A DNA stretch of 47,701 nucleotides from Pseudomonas fluorescens. Its GTDB lineage: Bacteria; Pseudomonadota; Gammaproteobacteria; Pseudomonadales; Pseudomonadaceae. The stretch is taken from assembly GCF_000968015.1 (NCBI RefSeq), contig NZ_LACH01000025.1, positions 1 through 47,701 on the forward strand. Reading direction: 5' to 3'. Positions within the stretch are counted from its first letter, which is position 1, and each line of letters starts with the position of its first letter. Under the pieces are notes generated by a model, which had not been told where the DNA came from, searched no databases, and worked only from the letters and a program-made list of their open reading frames with translations. The position numbers and the translations under genes are program-made. This document shows positions 9,431-17,671 of this stretch, one piece after another.

Positions 9431-11295
9431 GATTGCGGTCGGAACGCGTGCAGCGGATTCGGCACCGACTTGAATCGACGTTCGCCATCGCCCAGCAGGC
9501 GGCGCTTGGTCAGTTCTTCCACTTCATAGAACGGTGCGAAGACATCAAACGCTGCATAACGCGGGCGGTGTTGCGGATGTTCAGCCTGGTAAGCCGTGAT
9601 GACCTCGGCGGTCATTTTCCAGAACAGGGCCTCTTCGAGCTGATAGTGCTGATGCAGGAAGATCGCCATCTCGGCCAGAGCGATGAAAAAGAACGAATCA
9701 CAGGAAAAATCCCGGACCGCATCCAGGTTGTCGGTGAGGATGAACGAGTTGCGGTTGAGCTTGGCGTGGCTGGCGGGCAGCGGCACCAGGGTCGGGCACA
9801 AATCGGGGCGTCCCAGGTGCTGCGGTGAATAGCGCACGCCGTCGTGGAAGTCTTTCAGGGCAATACGCTGCGGCCAGCCTTGCTTCACGATCAGGACGAT
9901 GTTCTGCCCATGGGATTCCATGCCGATGCCTTCGGCGTACAGCATGTGAATGATCGGCGACACCGCCACCTGCAACAGTTGGCGCGTCCAGGCGTGCAGG
10001 CCGTATTGAGCGATCCACGCATCGATGAACGGGGTTTGTGCACCGCTGCCGTAGCGGTTGTCCACGGAACTCAAACCATTGAACGGCACCGCTTGCTCAT
10101 CATCTTGCAGGTACTGGTGAATGCTCTCGCGCCACAGCGTACCCATCGTGCCGTAGGCCTGGGACATCCGCGTAGCGGGCAGGTGATCGTAGTCAAAGCT
10201 GACGCCAACCACCTCACCGAGAATCACAAAGCCAAGGTCGCGGGCGGTGCTGTCGCTGCGGATCAACTGCTGCAACCAGTCGGTGATGATCGGGCCGTTC
10301 ATCACTGTATGCCGGGCCAGAATTCGGGTGCTGGAGGTATTGGTCATGCTCAGCGCGAGCTTGACGTAAGGTCGCTTTTTCTCAGTGACGTTGGCCAGGG
10401 TGCGGATCGACTGTTGCGCCTGATAACGGTCATCCGTAGTGCCCAGATAGATCACCTCACCGCTGACCAACTCGGGATAGAACACAGGAACAATGATGTT
10501 TTCCCACTGCCACGGGTGCACCGGCATCAGCCAGTAATCGCCCATTGCCTTGCCTTGATCGGTGAGACTTTCAGCGAGTTGCTGCCAGCGCTGAAGTCCG
10601 AATTCCTGCTGGATAAACCCGTCGTAATCCAGCTGCTGCGAGATGTTCATCGCCCCGCAAGTTTTCGCAACCGCCAGCCAGACAATCGCGATGGGCGCGG
10701 CAAATTCCGGCCCGTAACTGGCGTTGTCCTTGAGCGAGAAACCGATGCGCGATTTGTAGCAAGGGTGATAGCTGTGGGCGTCCATGAAGTGCTGTTCCAG
10801 CGCATCCACATCCAGTTGATGCGCTGGCTTGGCCGCTTGATAACCCTGGCTGCGCGATTGCAGATCCTTGAGCATCGTTTGTTCAAGCTCATGGGTGAAG
10901 CGTGGCAGGTGCGGGCTGTCCTGAAGCTCGCTCAGCAGCTCAGCCAATGCTTGATGAAGGTGCGGCTGGCGGCGCGCACCCAACGCGTCAACGCGTTCGA
11001 GACTGGCATAGTCGAGGCGGATCAGCTCGAAGCTTTCGCTGAGCAATCCGCTGCAGTGGTACTCCACCGGTTGTTGCTGCGCATCGACGCCGCTGACGAC
11101 AAAACGGTACTGACCGCCATCGAGCGGGGAATGGCGATACGGCAGGACGTTTTCATACAGCAGCGTTTGAAGCAGTTGGCCCACCACGCGCTGTTCCACT
11201 TGCTGATAGTGGCGCGGATCGGCCGTCGCCAGCCAGACGCCTGGTGCAGAATCCGCAGCCTGATGTGTTGCCTGTGTAGAAGTCGCCATAGTCAT
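9424..11295 (-). CDS. acsC: Achromobactin synthetase, NIS (IucA/IucC) family
   Basis: A 623-aa NIS synthetase with LMPVHPWQWENI at about residue 250 and GMESHGQNIVLI in the C-terminal half, the IucA/IucC ATP and substrate sites. It condenses a citrate-derived carboxylate with an amine, most likely citryl-ethanolamine with diaminobutyrate. Two starts are possible: ATG 11295 with GGA 7 nt upstream, or ATG 11289 with AAGG 8 nt upstream. The much longer open frame running back into the exporter gene is an Arg/Pro-rich shadow. It begins 19 nt after the exporter and overlaps acsB. Confidence 0.9.
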   Translation of the reverse strand: MTMATSTQATHQAADSAPGVWLATADPRHYQQVEQRVVGQLLQTLLYENVLPYRHSPLDGGQYRFVVSGVDAQQQPVEYHCSGLLSESFELIRLDYASLERVDALGARRQPHLHQALAELLSELQDSPHLPRFTHELEQTMLKDLQSRSQGYQAAKPAHQLDVDALEQHFMDAHSYHPCYKSRIGFSLKDNASYGPEFAAPIAIVWLAVAKTCGAMNISQQLDYDGFIQQEFGLQRWQQLAESLTDQGKAMGDYWLMPVHPWQWENIIVPVFYPELVSGEVIYLGTTDDRYQAQQSIRTLANVTEKKRPYVKLALSMTNTSSTRILARHTVMNGPIITDWLQQLIRSDSTARDLGFVILGEVVGVSFDYDHLPATRMSQAYGTMGTLWRESIHQYLQDDEQAVPFNGLSSVDNRYGSGAQTPFIDAWIAQYGLHAWTRQLLQVAVSPIIHMLYAEGIGMESHGQNIVLIVKQGWPQRIALKDFHDGVRYSPQHLGRPDLCPTLVPLPASHAKLNRNSFILTDNLDAVRDFSCDSFFFIALAEMAIFLHQHYQLEEALFWKMTAEVITAYQAEHPQHRPRYAAFDVFAPFYEVEELTKRRLLGDGERRFKSVPNPLHAFRPQSC

Positions 11296-11314
11296 AACCT
11301 TGTCCGTGAAAGAA

Positions 11315-12748
11315 TTAACGGTGTTCGAGGGCTGAGGGCAATGCCTCGGCCGGCTCGTCGGATGCGTGAACGGGAAAACGCCAGGCACAGGGCAATGCCA
11401 GCAGGATGAGGATGCCGGTGGCCATGAAGACCTCGCTGATCGCCCCCGGGGTCGCCACCGAAACAATGCCGCCCGCCGACTCGGCGGCCAGGCGAAACTC
11501 CAGCCAGAGCGAGGCAATCACGATGGCCAGTGACGAGACGAGACGACGGGAAATGTTGTTCATCGCCGCACCTTGAGTGACCATCGGTTCAGGCAGCGCA
11601 TCGAGGCCGGCGGTGGTGATGGGGATATAGGACAGGCCCAACCCGGCGCCGCGGACCATCATCAGGAAAAACACCACACCGATTGAAGCGCCAGCCCCCA
11701 GCACGCCCAATCCCAATGTGGCGCCCCCGGTCAGCAGCAGCCCCCAGAGCACCACGCCGCGTGGGCCGTGACGGTCCAGCCACTTGCCGCCGAGATGCCC
11801 GAACAGGCTGGCGAACATCGCCGTGCACAGCAGCGAAAGGCCGGTCCAGATAGCGCTGTAGCCCATCACCACTTGCACCAGCAGCGGCAGCAGCACCAGG
11901 CATTCGAACATGCCGACCGACTGCACCACGGCGATGATCACGCTCAAGCGATAACCGCGCAGGGCAAAGATGCGCAGGTTGAGCAGCGGTGAAGTCCGGT
12001 TCAGTTCCAGTCGTACAAACGCAACCAGGCAAAGGATCGCCGCCAGCAGCATGCCAAGGTTGAGCGGATCAGTGAGTGCCTCGGCATGGCGCAGACGGCC
12101 AACGGCGATCATCAGCAGGCCGATTCCTGTCGCGATCAACAGGTAACCCGTCAGGTCGAAAGGTTTGCGTTCCGATGCTTCAGAAGCCGGCAAAACGCCG
12201 ACGCCAAGGATCAGCGCCAGCAGGCCAATCGGCACATTCATCAGGAACAGCGAGCGCCAACTGAACCACTCCAGCATCAGGCTCCCGCACAAGGGCCCCA
12301 ATGCCGGCGCCAGCATGACCGCCGCGCCCCACAGGCCGGTGACCCTGCCCCGCTCGCCCTTGGCGTACACCGAAAAAATGATCGCCAGCGACAGCGGAAT
12401 CATCAGCCCGCTGGCGATCCCTTGCACCACGCGCGCGGCAATCACCAGCGCGATGGAGTTGGCCAACGCCCCCAGCAGCGAACCGCAGACAAACAACGCC
12501 ACGCCCCACAAATAGAGGGATTTGCGCCCCATCCGCTGGCTGAGAAAACTGGTGAGGGGCATGGTCATGCCCATGCTCACCATGAACGCAGCCACAATCC
12601 AGGTGGCCAACAGCGGACCGATATCAAAAGCCTCCATGAACGCCGGCAACGCCGGATTCAGCGAGCTGTTGTTCAGGCTGACCGTCAGCGTGCCCAACAA
12701 CACATTGACCACCACCAACCAGCGCGGCACGGCAAACGTCAATCCCAC
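11315..12748 (-). CDS. yhcA: MFS exporter (DHA2 type), probable achromobactin efflux
   Basis: A 477-aa major facilitator of the 14-helix DHA2/EmrB group. Family features are LNPALPAFMEAF in helix 1, the loop motif SQRMGRKSLYLWG and GLMIPLSLAIIF (motif C region). The gene order acsE-exporter-acsC is that of the Dickeya locus, where it is called yhcA; export of the siderophore is the obvious role. The start is not ATG. A GTG at 12748 has GGAG 7 nt upstream and overlaps acsE by 10 nt. A TTG at 12742 overlaps the acsE stop as TTGA. The upstream extension is a low-quality shadow of acsE. Confidence 0.87.
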   Translation of the reverse strand: MGLTFAVPRWLVVVNVLLGTLTVSLNNSSLNPALPAFMEAFDIGPLLATWIVAAFMVSMGMTMPLTSFLSQRMGRKSLYLWGVALFVCGSLLGALANSIALVIAARVVQGIASGLMIPLSLAIIFSVYAKGERGRVTGLWGAAVMLAPALGPLCGSLMLEWFSWRSLFLMNVPIGLLALILGVGVLPASEASERKPFDLTGYLLIATGIGLLMIAVGRLRHAEALTDPLNLGMLLAAILCLVAFVRLELNRTSPLLNLRIFALRGYRLSVIIAVVQSVGMFECLVLLPLLVQVVMGYSAIWTGLSLLCTAMFASLFGHLGGKWLDRHGPRGVVLWGLLLTGGATLGLGVLGAGASIGVVFFLMMVRGAGLGLSYIPITTAGLDALPEPMVTQGAAMNNISRRLVSSLAIVIASLWLEFRLAAESAGGIVSVATPGAISEVFMATGILILLALPCAWRFPVHASDEPAEALPSALEHR

Positions 12749-13950
12749 GGGGCGGCTCCGGCCTGTTGCACAAACACCTGCGGTGGTCGTGGATGACAGA
12801 GGAAGTCGACATGGGAGATGTTGTAGCCATAGGCACCCGCCAGCGGCAGCACCAGCATGTCGCCGATCTCCACCCCTGTGAGCGGGCAATCGCGGCTCAG
12901 CACATCCTTGGGCGTGCAGAGCTGCCCCACGACGGTCCAGTCCTGTTGTGTCGCCGTTGGTGTTACGCGATGCCGGGCCAGATGAATGACCGGGTGATCA
13001 TGCCCCTGGGCAACCGGCAAACGGAACTGATGGGTGCCGCCACGACAGACCAGGAAGTGCTTGCCGTGGCTGGTTTTCTTATCCAGCACTTCAATGGCGT
13101 AGTAGCCGCAGAAGGCGCTGATAAAACGACCGGGCTCAAAGCGCACGATGGGCGCATCGGCACACGCTACAAGGCTCTGCCCCAAATGCGTACACAAGCG
13201 CTGCCAATCGAATTGCTGCGGCCCGAGGTAATTGACCCCGATGCCACCGCCCACATTGAGGTGAGTGATCGCCGCAGGATCGGCCGACAACGCTTTCCAT
13301 TGCGGCCAGCGCTGCAGGTACAGATTAAGCAATTGTTCATGGCGTTCCACCAGCGACTGATGGGACATCGCATGCACATGGAAACCCTTGAGCCGCAGGT
13401 GGCTGGCGTTATCGACCCAGCTCACCGCCTGAGCGAGTTCCGACTCATCGATCCCGAACGGCGTGGCCGTGCCGGCCATCGCCAGTTTGCTGGAGAGCGG
13501 CGACGGCAGTTCGGGGTTGATCCGCAGCAAGACGTCTTGCACGTGCCCCGCTTCCAGTGCCAGCCGTTGCAGGCGGACGATTTCATTCAGGCTTTCGATG
13601 TGAATCGCTTCGACCTGGTGTTGCAGCGCCGAACGCAGATCGGAGTCCAGTTTGCCGGGGCCGGAGAAGACGAATGGCTTGCGCGTCGGGCAGGCCTGGA
13701 GGCGATCGATCTCGCCGCCGGAGGAAATCTCGAAGCCGTGAACCAACGGCGCGATGGCGGCGAGGATCTGCGGTTCGCTGTTGGCCTTGATCGCGTAGTA
13801 AAGCTCCACGCCTTCAGGGAGTGCCGCCATCACCTGCGTCACGTGCTGTTTCAACGCGTCGAGGTCATAGATGAACAGTGCCAGCGGATCTTCGTGCTGC
13901 GTGCGGGCTTCATCGATGGCGGCCAGTATCGCTGCGGGCAGCTTATCCAT
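12739..13950 (-). CDS. acsE: PLP-dependent decarboxylase of achromobactin synthesis
   Basis: A 403-aa fold-type III (alanine racemase-like) decarboxylase of the ornithine/diaminopimelate group. The PLP lysine is in YYAIKANS (Lys55), the phosphate-binding glycine loop is NVGGGIGVNY near residue 240 and the PLP contact is FEPGRF near 277. It is thought to generate the ethanolamine part of achromobactin by decarboxylating serine or citryl-serine. The start has a strong AAGGAGG 6 nt before ATG and overlaps acsD by 8 nt. The terminal motif GAYGYNISHVDFLCHPRPP also fits this family. Confidence 0.9.
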   Translation of the reverse strand: MDKLPAAILAAIDEARTQHEDPLALFIYDLDALKQHVTQVMAALPEGVELYYAIKANSEPQILAAIAPLVHGFEISSGGEIDRLQACPTRKPFVFSGPGKLDSDLRSALQHQVEAIHIESLNEIVRLQRLALEAGHVQDVLLRINPELPSPLSSKLAMAGTATPFGIDESELAQAVSWVDNASHLRLKGFHVHAMSHQSLVERHEQLLNLYLQRWPQWKALSADPAAITHLNVGGGIGVNYLGPQQFDWQRLCTHLGQSLVACADAPIVRFEPGRFISAFCGYYAIEVLDKKTSHGKHFLVCRGGTHQFRLPVAQGHDHPVIHLARHRVTPTATQQDWTVVGQLCTPKDVLSRDCPLTGVEIGDMLVLPLAGAYGYNISHVDFLCHPRPPQVFVQQAGAAPWD

Positions 13951-15727
13951 GCTTGGCCTCCTTGCCCCACGGGGACACCAGACTGACGTAGCTGGCCTGG
14001 CGATCAGCCTTGGCCGCCAGACGGACTTTCAGGTTGGTTTTGCAGGCAATCGGCTGACCGGCGATCAGTGCGTCCAACTCAGGCGCAGCGCGGGTCAATT
14101 CGGCACGGATGCTGATCAATTGCTGCTCCACCCGTTGCCACATCAGCGGCGCCAGGTGCGGACGCTCCCAGCTCAAGGCCAGTACCGCCTCGGATAAGTT
14201 GTTGACGAACAGGCAATAGACGATGCGATTCCAGCCTTGCTGGCGGGAATAGAGCAGCGACTCACGCACCCGTGGATGAACGTCTGCGTCGATCCGGGAA
14301 GCCCCCAATTCGTCGGTCAGTTTGACCCCTTCGAAATCCCGCAGCAGCAAGCGTTGAGGACGACCGTTGTCATGCACCAGCACGCTGTTCTGCAGGTGCG
14401 GTTCCATCACGATGCCGTGATTGAAGAACAGCGCCAGCACCGGTCGTAGCAGCAGCGCCTGATAGTCGTCGAACCAGCTCAACAGCTGTTGATCGTCGAT
14501 GTCGTTGCCGTTGAACCGGCTCAGGAACTCATGCACCAACGGCGGTAAATGCAGGCCACGAGCGAACAGCGTACCGGCCATGATGCTGCAGTCGGTGCCG
14601 GTGTCGAGGCAGAAGTTCTCCCGCAGGATCGCCCCGGTCTGTTCGCGGAACCAGTGGTTATCGGCTTCGCTGGCCTGTTGCGGCGCCCAGCTCAGATTGC
14701 CCGGTTCGGCCACCACCGAGAGCCCGCCAAGGGTTTCGGGCCGGGTCAGTTGGAGGTTACGAAAGACGCGGTCGATCATCAGCGCGCTTTCCAATTCGTA
14801 CCAGGCGTTTTTCCTGACACAGTTGGTGATGCGCACATTCAGCGAGCCCTTGATGAAAAACTCATGGCCCTCGATGTACCAGGTGCGGATGGACGCCGTG
14901 GGGTTGGCCATCAGCCCTGTGGCGCCAAGATTGACGATGGCTGCGGATTTCAACAAACGCTGAACCCGACCATCCTGCATGAACAGCTGGGCTTGTACCG
15001 GATGCATGCAAATAACCGCGTGCCCCGGCCGCGCCTGCGCTTGATCGGCAAAACCGGCCAGCACTTGGGCTTTGCTCAGGCCGTTGGCCCCGACGTTCAA
15101 TCCTTCCAGCGGCACCTCGAACAGGTGCAACGGCGTGCGGGCCTGGAATTCCGGGGCATAGGTTTCCTGGGCCAGATGAGCTGGCCACAGGCGCGCCTTC
15201 GGTGCCGGATGGTTCGGATGACCGAACCACAAGCCCTGCTCGCTGGCGAGGTAACCGCTGAGCGGTGCCGGGTGCTGGCCGTCCATGTTGTGGCCAACGA
15301 TGGCCGCGGTCAGCAACTGACTTTGCAACACCTGATCCAGTAACTCGTCGTTGCTGGCGCGGGTCATGTGTTCGCACGCCGCGAGCAACTGCTCGACGAA
15401 CTCGGTAAACCTCAGGCACGACCAGTCGCCCTCGCCACGCCGGGCATAAACGTCCGACAGGTAACGGTGACTGCCCAGACCATCCCGGCGGTCCACCATC
15501 ACAAAGAACTGCTGCTGGTTGGGCAGGCTGATGGTCAGGGGAATGCCCTTCCATTCCAGCCCCTCGAGGTAACTGCCCGGGGCGATACCTTGCATCTGCG
15601 TCGGCCAACTGTAACTTAGGCAGTTTTCCGGCAAGGCGAACTCTTTGATCAAACAATTAAGCAACGCACGCGTCGTCGCCAACTCACTGACCATATTCGA
15701 TAAAACACTGCGATCTGGATGATTCAT
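13943..15727 (-). CDS. acsD: Achromobactin synthetase, citrate-activating NIS enzyme
   Basis: A 594-aa NIS synthetase. It carries a variant CMHPVQAQLF at the position of HPWQ and VMEPHLQNSVLV for the C-terminal ATP site, as expected for the type A (AcsD) branch that adenylates citrate enantioselectively and joins it to serine or ethanolamine. The chosen ATG (MNHPDRSVLSN) has GGAG 5 nt upstream; an in-frame ATG 36 codons earlier has no such support. A 212-bp gap separates it from acsF, in which I recognise no terminator or firm promoter. The gap could hold a second start point for the biosynthetic genes. Confidence 0.92.
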   Translation of the reverse strand: MNHPDRSVLSNMVSELATTRALLNCLIKEFALPENCLSYSWPTQMQGIAPGSYLEGLEWKGIPLTISLPNQQQFFVMVDRRDGLGSHRYLSDVYARRGEGDWSCLRFTEFVEQLLAACEHMTRASNDELLDQVLQSQLLTAAIVGHNMDGQHPAPLSGYLASEQGLWFGHPNHPAPKARLWPAHLAQETYAPEFQARTPLHLFEVPLEGLNVGANGLSKAQVLAGFADQAQARPGHAVICMHPVQAQLFMQDGRVQRLLKSAAIVNLGATGLMANPTASIRTWYIEGHEFFIKGSLNVRITNCVRKNAWYELESALMIDRVFRNLQLTRPETLGGLSVVAEPGNLSWAPQQASEADNHWFREQTGAILRENFCLDTGTDCSIMAGTLFARGLHLPPLVHEFLSRFNGNDIDDQQLLSWFDDYQALLLRPVLALFFNHGIVMEPHLQNSVLVHDNGRPQRLLLRDFEGVKLTDELGASRIDADVHPRVRESLLYSRQQGWNRIVYCLFVNNLSEAVLALSWERPHLAPLMWQRVEQQLISIRAELTRAAPELDALIAGQPIACKTNLKVRLAAKADRQASYVSLVSPWGKEAKHG

Positions 15728-15939
15728 GGGTGCTCCACAATAGCCCGCGAGGCCACTGGACACGTTATATGGCGAATAAATTAGTTGCTGATCGACCTGT
15801 TTTTCGGCCGACGAAACCCCACGTAACGACATCACGTCACTGAACCTTTTTAAACAATCAGACGATCACTAAAGTTACTTGCAGCACTGTCATTAAACTG
15901 CAATTCGGTGGACTGCCAACGCAACTTCGATTGATTCAT

Positions 15940-17316
15940 TCAAGGGCGTAACTGCAATAACGCTGCGGCCATCGCGTTATCGAAACGCTGGATAACTTGC
16001 TGGCATTGTTCATCGTCGATAATCAATGGCGGCAACAGGCGGATGACATTGCCCTTACGCCCGCCGCGCTCCAGCAACAGGCCTTGTTTGAAGCACTGTT
16101 GCTGAATGGCCACGGCCAGCGCCGGGTCCGTCGGGAAATGTCCGTGGCGATCCGCCGGCTGGCGCTCATCGACGATCTCGATGCCCAGCATCAGGCCCCG
16201 ACCGCGCACTTGGCCAAGGGCCGGATAATGCGCCTGCAACTCGACCAGTCGGTCCTTGAGCCACTGGCCACGGCGCTCGGCCTGGACGGCGAGGTTTTGC
16301 TGTTGCAGTACTTGCAACGTGGCCAGCCCGGCGGCCATGGCCATCTGGTTGCCGCGGAAAGTCCCGGCGTGATTGCCTGGTTCCCAAGCGTCGAACTCAC
16401 GACGGATGCCCAGCACCGCCATGGGCAAACCGCCACCGACCGCTTTGGACATGACGATCAGGTCCGGCTCGATGTCGGCGTGTTCAAAGGCAAACATCTT
16501 GCCTGTGCGGCCGAAACCGGTCTGCACTTCGTCGAGGATCAACAGGATGCCGTGCTTGCGCGTCACCTCGCGGATCGCCCGCAGCCAGCTCGCCGGGGCA
16601 CAGTTGACCCCGCCCTCACCTTGCACCGCTTCAAGGATCACCGCCGCCGGCAATGACACGCCGCTTTCGACGTCTTCGATGAACTGGGTGAAGTAGTGGG
16701 TCAAGGCCTCGACCCCGGCCTCACCGCCAATGCCCAGCGGGCAACGGTATTCGTGGGGGTACGGCATGAACTGCACCCCGGGCATCAGGCTGGCGATGGC
16801 ATTTTTCGGCGCCGTGTTGCCGGTCAGGGCCAGGGCGCCGTGGGTCATGCCATGGTAGGCCCCGGAGAAACTGATGATGTTGTTGCGCCCGGTGTAGGTC
16901 TTGGCCAGTTTCAGCGCGGCCTCCACTGCATCCGCCCCGGACGGCCCGCAAAATTGCAGGCAGTAATCACGACCCTGGTCCGGCAACAGGCTGAGCAGGG
17001 TTTCGCTGAAAGCGTCCTTGACCGCAGTGGTCAGGTCCAGGGTATGCATCGGCAGGCCTGAAGCGAGGAAGCTGTCGAGGCTGGCCATGACGGCCGGGTG
17101 ATTGTGCCCCAGGGCCAAAGTACCGGCGCCGGCCAGGCAATCGAGGTAAGTATTGCCCTCGACATCGGTCACCCAAAGCCCGTGCGCCTTGGCAATGGCC
17201 AGCGGCAACTTGCGTGGATAACTGCGTACATTAGATTCGAACTTGCTTTGTCGAGCCAAATAGTCGGCATTGGTTTTTTGCAAAGTATTAGAGTGCAATA
17301 CGCCATCATTCAACAT
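15940..17316 (-). CDS. acsF: Diaminobutyrate-2-oxoglutarate aminotransferase (achromobactin)
   Basis: A 458-aa class III aminotransferase of the Dat/EctB type. It makes L-2,4-diaminobutyrate from aspartate semialdehyde and glutamate, one of the achromobactin building blocks. Visible residues are the PLP-binding lysine in VMSKAVGGG (Lys291), the ring-contact aspartate in LILDEVQTG (Asp262), and GAYHGMTHG for the phosphate/ring region. The ATG at 17316 has GAGG 8 nt upstream; the upstream 19 codons run into the control region and are unlikely to be translated. It is the first biosynthetic gene, preceded by a candidate Fur box 27 nt from its start. Confidence 0.9.
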   Translation of the reverse strand: MLNDGVLHSNTLQKTNADYLARQSKFESNVRSYPRKLPLAIAKAHGLWVTDVEGNTYLDCLAGAGTLALGHNHPAVMASLDSFLASGLPMHTLDLTTAVKDAFSETLLSLLPDQGRDYCLQFCGPSGADAVEAALKLAKTYTGRNNIISFSGAYHGMTHGALALTGNTAPKNAIASLMPGVQFMPYPHEYRCPLGIGGEAGVEALTHYFTQFIEDVESGVSLPAAVILEAVQGEGGVNCAPASWLRAIREVTRKHGILLILDEVQTGFGRTGKMFAFEHADIEPDLIVMSKAVGGGLPMAVLGIRREFDAWEPGNHAGTFRGNQMAMAAGLATLQVLQQQNLAVQAERRGQWLKDRLVELQAHYPALGQVRGRGLMLGIEIVDERQPADRHGHFPTDPALAVAIQQQCFKQGLLLERGGRKGNVIRLLPPLIIDDEQCQQVIQRFDNAMAAALLQLRP

Positions 17317-17342
17317 CGCTTCACCCTCGTTAAAGTCGATAT

Positions 17343-17361
17343 GCAACTTATTCTCATTACC
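17343..17361 (-). promoter_or_regulatory. Candidate Fur box before acsF
   Basis: The minus strand reads GGTAATGAGAATAAGTTGC. It matches 13 of 19 positions of the Fur consensus GATAATGATAATCATTATC, including the whole TAATGA block. It sits immediately upstream of the acsF ribosome site, where repressor binding would block initiation or early elongation. The flanking promoter elements are not clear; no good sigma70 -35/-10 pair was found. Confidence 0.55.
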
Positions 17362-17442
17362 GAGCTGTTGCAACTAATTCTTACAACCTATTTGGGAATT
17401 TACATATAGCGATTTCAACTACTTTAAAAACTATCAGGCACG

Positions 17443-17468
17443 CAAAAAACCAAGTTAATAAACCTGGT
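17443..17468 (-). terminator. Rho-independent terminator between acr and acsF
   Basis: On the minus strand an 8-bp stem with one G-U pair (ACCAGGTT / AACTTGGT, loop TATT) runs directly into TTTTTT. It lies about 200 nt downstream of the acr stop and 127 nt upstream of acsF. It would end the sigma/anti-sigma/receptor transcript and make acsF depend on its own promoter, or act as an attenuator. The 355-bp gap 17317-17671 holds no gene that I can see. Confidence 0.7.
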
Positions 17469-17472
17469 ATGA

Positions 17473-17504
17473 ACTTCGGAAGTGCCATGATCTAGCCATG
17501 ATCT
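17473..17504. repeat. Inverted repeat plus 11-bp-phased direct repeat in the acr-acsF gap
   Basis: ACTTCGGAAGT (17473-17483) is a perfect 5-bp inverted repeat around one base. It is followed at once by two copies of GCCATGATCT (17484-17493 and 17495-17504), one helical turn apart. This arrangement is typical of protein binding sites on one face of the DNA. No regulator can be named. Confidence 0.55.
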
Positions 17505-17671
17505 TTTAATACAACTGACAACTTCGCTATAGGCTACCGACAGATAGCGACTTATACGCAAGTGTCTTTAATGTTCATTAACTGATGGGGTGCATAGGTC
17601 CTTCCTCTATACGAATCAGGTCATGGTCCAACGATGGCGCCCCGGTCCCTGGGGCGCATGACACGGGTGAA

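Noticed and set aside
9844..13986. Long open frames on the plus strand opposite acsC, yhcA and acsE (for example 9844-11409 and 12766-13986)
   Set aside because: They are mirror frames of high-GC genes, with Gln/His/Arg-rich sequence and no family resemblance.
15728..15939. Promoter or Fur site for acsD in the acsF-acsD gap
   Set aside because: I looked for -35/-10 pairs and AATGA/CATT half-sites and found none convincing. The gap length alone suggests a start site.
17637..17657. GCGCCCC-AGGGACC-GGGGCGC hairpin after acr as a terminator
   Set aside because: The stem is good but no T run follows. The convincing terminator is at 17443-17468.
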